Source: Gammaproteobacteria bacterium (GTDB lineage Bacteria; Pseudomonadota; Gammaproteobacteria; Eutrophobiales; Eutrophobiaceae). From it: DNA of 64,000 bases. Position numbers and translations under genes: made by a program. Each line of letters starts with the position of its first letter. Position 1 is the stretch's first letter. Below are positions 61,788 through 64,000 of the stretch, piece by piece. Below the pieces are notes generated by a model. That model made no database searches, was not told the origin of the DNA, and saw only the letters and a program-made list of their open reading frames with translations. The stretch spans positions 1 to 64,000 of the forward strand of contig CANKCB010000004.1 in the NCBI GenBank assembly GCA_947480335.1. The letters are read 5' to 3'.

Positions 61788-63908
61788 TCAGAAACTGCCG
61801 CTTACGGTCATATCCAACTGTCTGCCACGCTTGTTATCAATTAACTCACGGCGGCTTATGCCCGAACTGCCTCGTTCACCCAGATAGATCGTACGCACAC
61901 GATCCCGGGTGATATTAAAAATATCTTTCAGATTGAAACGAACCTTGACCCCGAACCAGCGTGTGGTTTCTGTGAATAGACTGACTTCGGTACCTTCATC
62001 GTATATGTCCAGTTCATTCACCTTGTAGAGCGTACGTTGATCACGGAAGCGGACGTCCCAGCCCCAGGCTACTTTTGCCGCCTGAAAATCCTGACGGTAA
62101 TCTATCGCTGCTGTGTATTTAATATCTTCGTCCTTGAATGCAATGGCGTTCACCAGACCGCTTTCTCCTGATAACACACGGTCGTTACCGGTAACCGGAT
62201 CCACAACGGTAGAATCCTGCCAGCGAGCACGTATATTCAACCTGGCATTGTCCAGCGCCAGCCAGTCCAGTGGTATGGTATTTTCAACTTTCAGTCCCCA
62301 GCGTCTGCCATCACCGATATTCCCCGGTGCTTCAAAGGTCGGTGACAGTGGCAACAGATCCACCACATCGGTGATCCAGTGATGAAACGCGGTTACCTTG
62401 ATAACACCGATATCCCCAAAACGCTGCTCCTGACTTACTTCCAGCACCCAGGTCTTGTCCGGACTCAGGTTCGGATTACCGAGTGCAAGGTCATCGTCCT
62501 GGAATACGGCCGCGCTGACAAAATCATTAAAGTCGAGCTGGGAGATTTCCCTGGCCAGTCGTAACCGGGTTTGACTGCCCTTGACTGGAGAGTAACTTAA
62601 CATGCTCTGAGGTTTCATAAAGATGAAATCACGTTCCAGTTCGGCATCACCGGTCTGGGAGATTTTCGAGACTTCAGCACCGAGTCCATAATCCAGTTCA
62701 AATTGACCGAGTGACCAGGTATCTTTCAGCAGAAAATCTCCGCGTTTTTCCTTGACTACAGTATTTGCTCCCGGCACCGTCTCCGCGACAGGTCCAGCAC
62801 CGGTATTGACTGTCTGGGTCAAACTATTGTCCAGTTTGTTCAGTGCGCCTTCCATATTGAATTTGATCGCATGGTCTGCAATACCTTCCCAATCAAACTC
62901 CAGTCGGCCTATTGATTCTGTGGTCAAGGTTCCTGTGTCAGAAATTCTGATCAGGGTTTGTTTGCCTGTCGAATTCACCACGGTTTGTGTCGATAATTCA
63001 TCCAGATTGTTCCTGGTAAAAAGCACAACTGGTCTGACAGTCAGGTCATCCGACAAGGCTCTCTCTGCATTTAAACCAATCTCAATACTGTGACTACGAC
63101 GATCATTATCAAACGTTTCTACACGCGGTGTGCTACCAACAGTCAATGGCACACGTTCAGCTCTGGTCACGTCTGTAATATCGTTGAAGCCGAGCTCTGA
63201 ATTCATTTGCAACAGCGTCTGCCCCATCCAGCCGCTGGCGTTCAGATTGCCTGACATCGTGAGGTGCTTGTTCACTGTCTTGTCATTGCGATCTTCTGTA
63301 CGAACCCCGGCACCATTTTCCGTATCACGGCTACCCTTGGTGATATGGGCATGATGATTACCTTCCAGTCCGGCGTTATAATCGATACCATTCCATTTGT
63401 CTGCCAGCGAAATGCTGCCGCCTGGCATAATGATTCCGGTATAGAAATTCTTCCAGACAAAACCTTCCCAGCGCACGGCGACGGGTGATTCTTCACGCAT
63501 GATAATATTGGCCACTACGGACTGCCCCAGCATGTCCACTCCACTTAGCTGCCCCCGAACCAGGTCAATACGAATCACGTTTCCTGCCGGTATACGACTC
63601 AGCACAGCTGAAGGTGTATCCTGTTTGACACTGGGACGTCTACCGTTGATCAATATATTGCCTACGGCAGCCGTGAATCCTCGAACACTTTCTCCATCGT
63701 CCAGCTGGAATCCGGGTAATTGCTTGACCATATCCAGCGCGGTATTGGGATGGTATTGAGCGAAAAAGATGGCTGGATACTCAACCACCTGAGCAGAATT
63801 TTCTGCTGTAGCGGCAGGATTCTGCTGTGCGTATGTGACTGGTAATAATCCGGCATACAACAGACCTAATCCGCTAACGATTGAAACGATTCTGTTACAG
63901 GTATTCAT
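61788..63908 (-). CDS. TonB-dependent receptor (paralogue 2 of tandem array)
   Basis: This 706-residue receptor is a paralogue of the previous one, with matching plug phrases (NTALDMVKQLPGFQLDDGE, NILINGRRPSVKQDTPSAVLSRIPA) and barrel segments (FEAPGNIGDGRRWG, TLYKVNELDIYDEG). The signal peptide covers the N-terminus (VSGLGLLYAGLLPVTYAQ). It ends in DMTVSGSF. The 16-base gap to paralogue 1 and 42-base gap to the third copy suggest one transcript, read from the third copy toward paralogue 1. Substrate unknown. Confidence 0.9.
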   Translation of the reverse strand: MNTCNRIVSIVSGLGLLYAGLLPVTYAQQNPAATAENSAQVVEYPAIFFAQYHPNTALDMVKQLPGFQLDDGESVRGFTAAVGNILINGRRPSVKQDTPSAVLSRIPAGNVIRIDLVRGQLSGVDMLGQSVVANIIMREESPVAVRWEGFVWKNFYTGIIMPGGSISLADKWNGIDYNAGLEGNHHAHITKGSRDTENGAGVRTEDRNDKTVNKHLTMSGNLNASGWMGQTLLQMNSELGFNDITDVTRAERVPLTVGSTPRVETFDNDRRSHSIEIGLNAERALSDDLTVRPVVLFTRNNLDELSTQTVVNSTGKQTLIRISDTGTLTTESIGRLEFDWEGIADHAIKFNMEGALNKLDNSLTQTVNTGAGPVAETVPGANTVVKEKRGDFLLKDTWSLGQFELDYGLGAEVSKISQTGDAELERDFIFMKPQSMLSYSPVKGSQTRLRLAREISQLDFNDFVSAAVFQDDDLALGNPNLSPDKTWVLEVSQEQRFGDIGVIKVTAFHHWITDVVDLLPLSPTFEAPGNIGDGRRWGLKVENTIPLDWLALDNARLNIRARWQDSTVVDPVTGNDRVLSGESGLVNAIAFKDEDIKYTAAIDYRQDFQAAKVAWGWDVRFRDQRTLYKVNELDIYDEGTEVSLFTETTRWFGVKVRFNLKDIFNITRDRVRTIYLGERGSSGISRRELIDNKRGRQLDMTVSGSF

Positions 63909-63950
63909 ACATTCACCTTACGTAGTAAAAACAATAATGGGATACTGATT

Positions 63951-64000
63951 CTAGAAACTGCCACTCAATACAAATTTAATCCTTCGACCGGCTTCACGTG
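63951..64000 (-). CDS. Third TonB-dependent receptor, C-terminal end (partial)
   Basis: The last 50 bases, read on the minus strand, give the tail ...REAGRRIKFVLSGSF followed by TAG at 63953-63951. The SGSF ending and a preceding (R/K)xxGRRI-like phrase match the ends of the two receptors downstream, so this is a third copy of the array whose body lies outside the window. Confidence 0.8.
   Translation of the reverse strand, partial: REAGRRIKFVLSGSF

Noticed and set aside
61501-61912. Frameshift between the two adjacent TonB receptors (one split gene)
   Set aside because: Each frame has its own signal peptide, plug, full barrel and SGSF end, so they are two complete paralogues.

Overview
The window looks like a chromosomal segment of a free-living, respiring gammaproteobacterium. 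The evidence is a macromolecular-synthesis block (tsaD / rpsU-yqeY-dnaG-rpoD) with a CAU tRNA beside rpoD as in E. coli, a tesA/ybbA-ybbP divergent pair, a complete ccmABCDEFGHI operon, a zur-znuACB operon and many TonB-dependent receptors. I cannot assign a genus. Gene density is high, with many 1-4 base overlaps, and base composition looks intermediate throughout.

Layout. 1-340: left end of an IS3-family insertion sequence next to a small cysteine-containing gene remnant. 349-10927: housekeeping genes (Nudix hydrolase, GDSL esterase TesA, YbbA/YbbP ABC system, ferrochelatase, lytic transglycosylase Slt, CCA-adding enzyme, an ATP/ADP-translocase-like carrier). 10961-16136: undecaprenyl-diphosphatase, a MidA-like methyltransferase, and a folate/lipid cluster (pteridine reductase, folK, folB, plsY), interrupted by a 98-bp tandem hairpin repeat. 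16141-21999: tsaD, rpsU, yqeY, dnaG, rpoD and a tRNA-Ile2(CAU). 22000-30450: an accessory-looking stretch after the tRNA, with gene debris, a beta-barrel protein, a YVTN beta-propeller protein and a CzcCBA/CusCBA-like RND efflux operon with a short adaptor. 30446-38741: a siderophore receptor with a PiuC-type hydroxylase, a di-haem peroxidase with a YtkA-like lipoprotein, and a compact ABC-2 exporter with a lipoprotein adaptor. 38788-47332: cyclophilin, pdxH and the cytochrome c maturation operon. 47488-50641: small genes, a HIT protein, DAHP synthase and a periplasmic protein. 50681-53618: zinc uptake under a perfect Zur-box palindrome. 53914-59364: an operon of a c-type-cytochrome-like DUF1592-family protein, a Tat-exported DUF1552 protein and an exported ankyrin-repeat protein. 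59639-64000: a tandem array of at least three related TonB-dependent receptors; the third is cut by the window end.

How the parts fit. Haem supply (hemH) and covalent haem attachment (ccm) serve the exported haem proteins here: the di-haem peroxidase and the CxxCH-containing DUF1592 protein. Outer-membrane uptake is prominent (one siderophore receptor and three paralogous TonB receptors), together with inner-membrane zinc uptake and RND/ABC efflux. The best candidate for an undescribed system is the DUF1592-DUF1552-ankyrin operon beside the TonB-receptor array. All three of its products carry export signals, and none has an experimentally established role that I know of. All functional calls rest on reading motifs and neighbourhoods; no database search was run.
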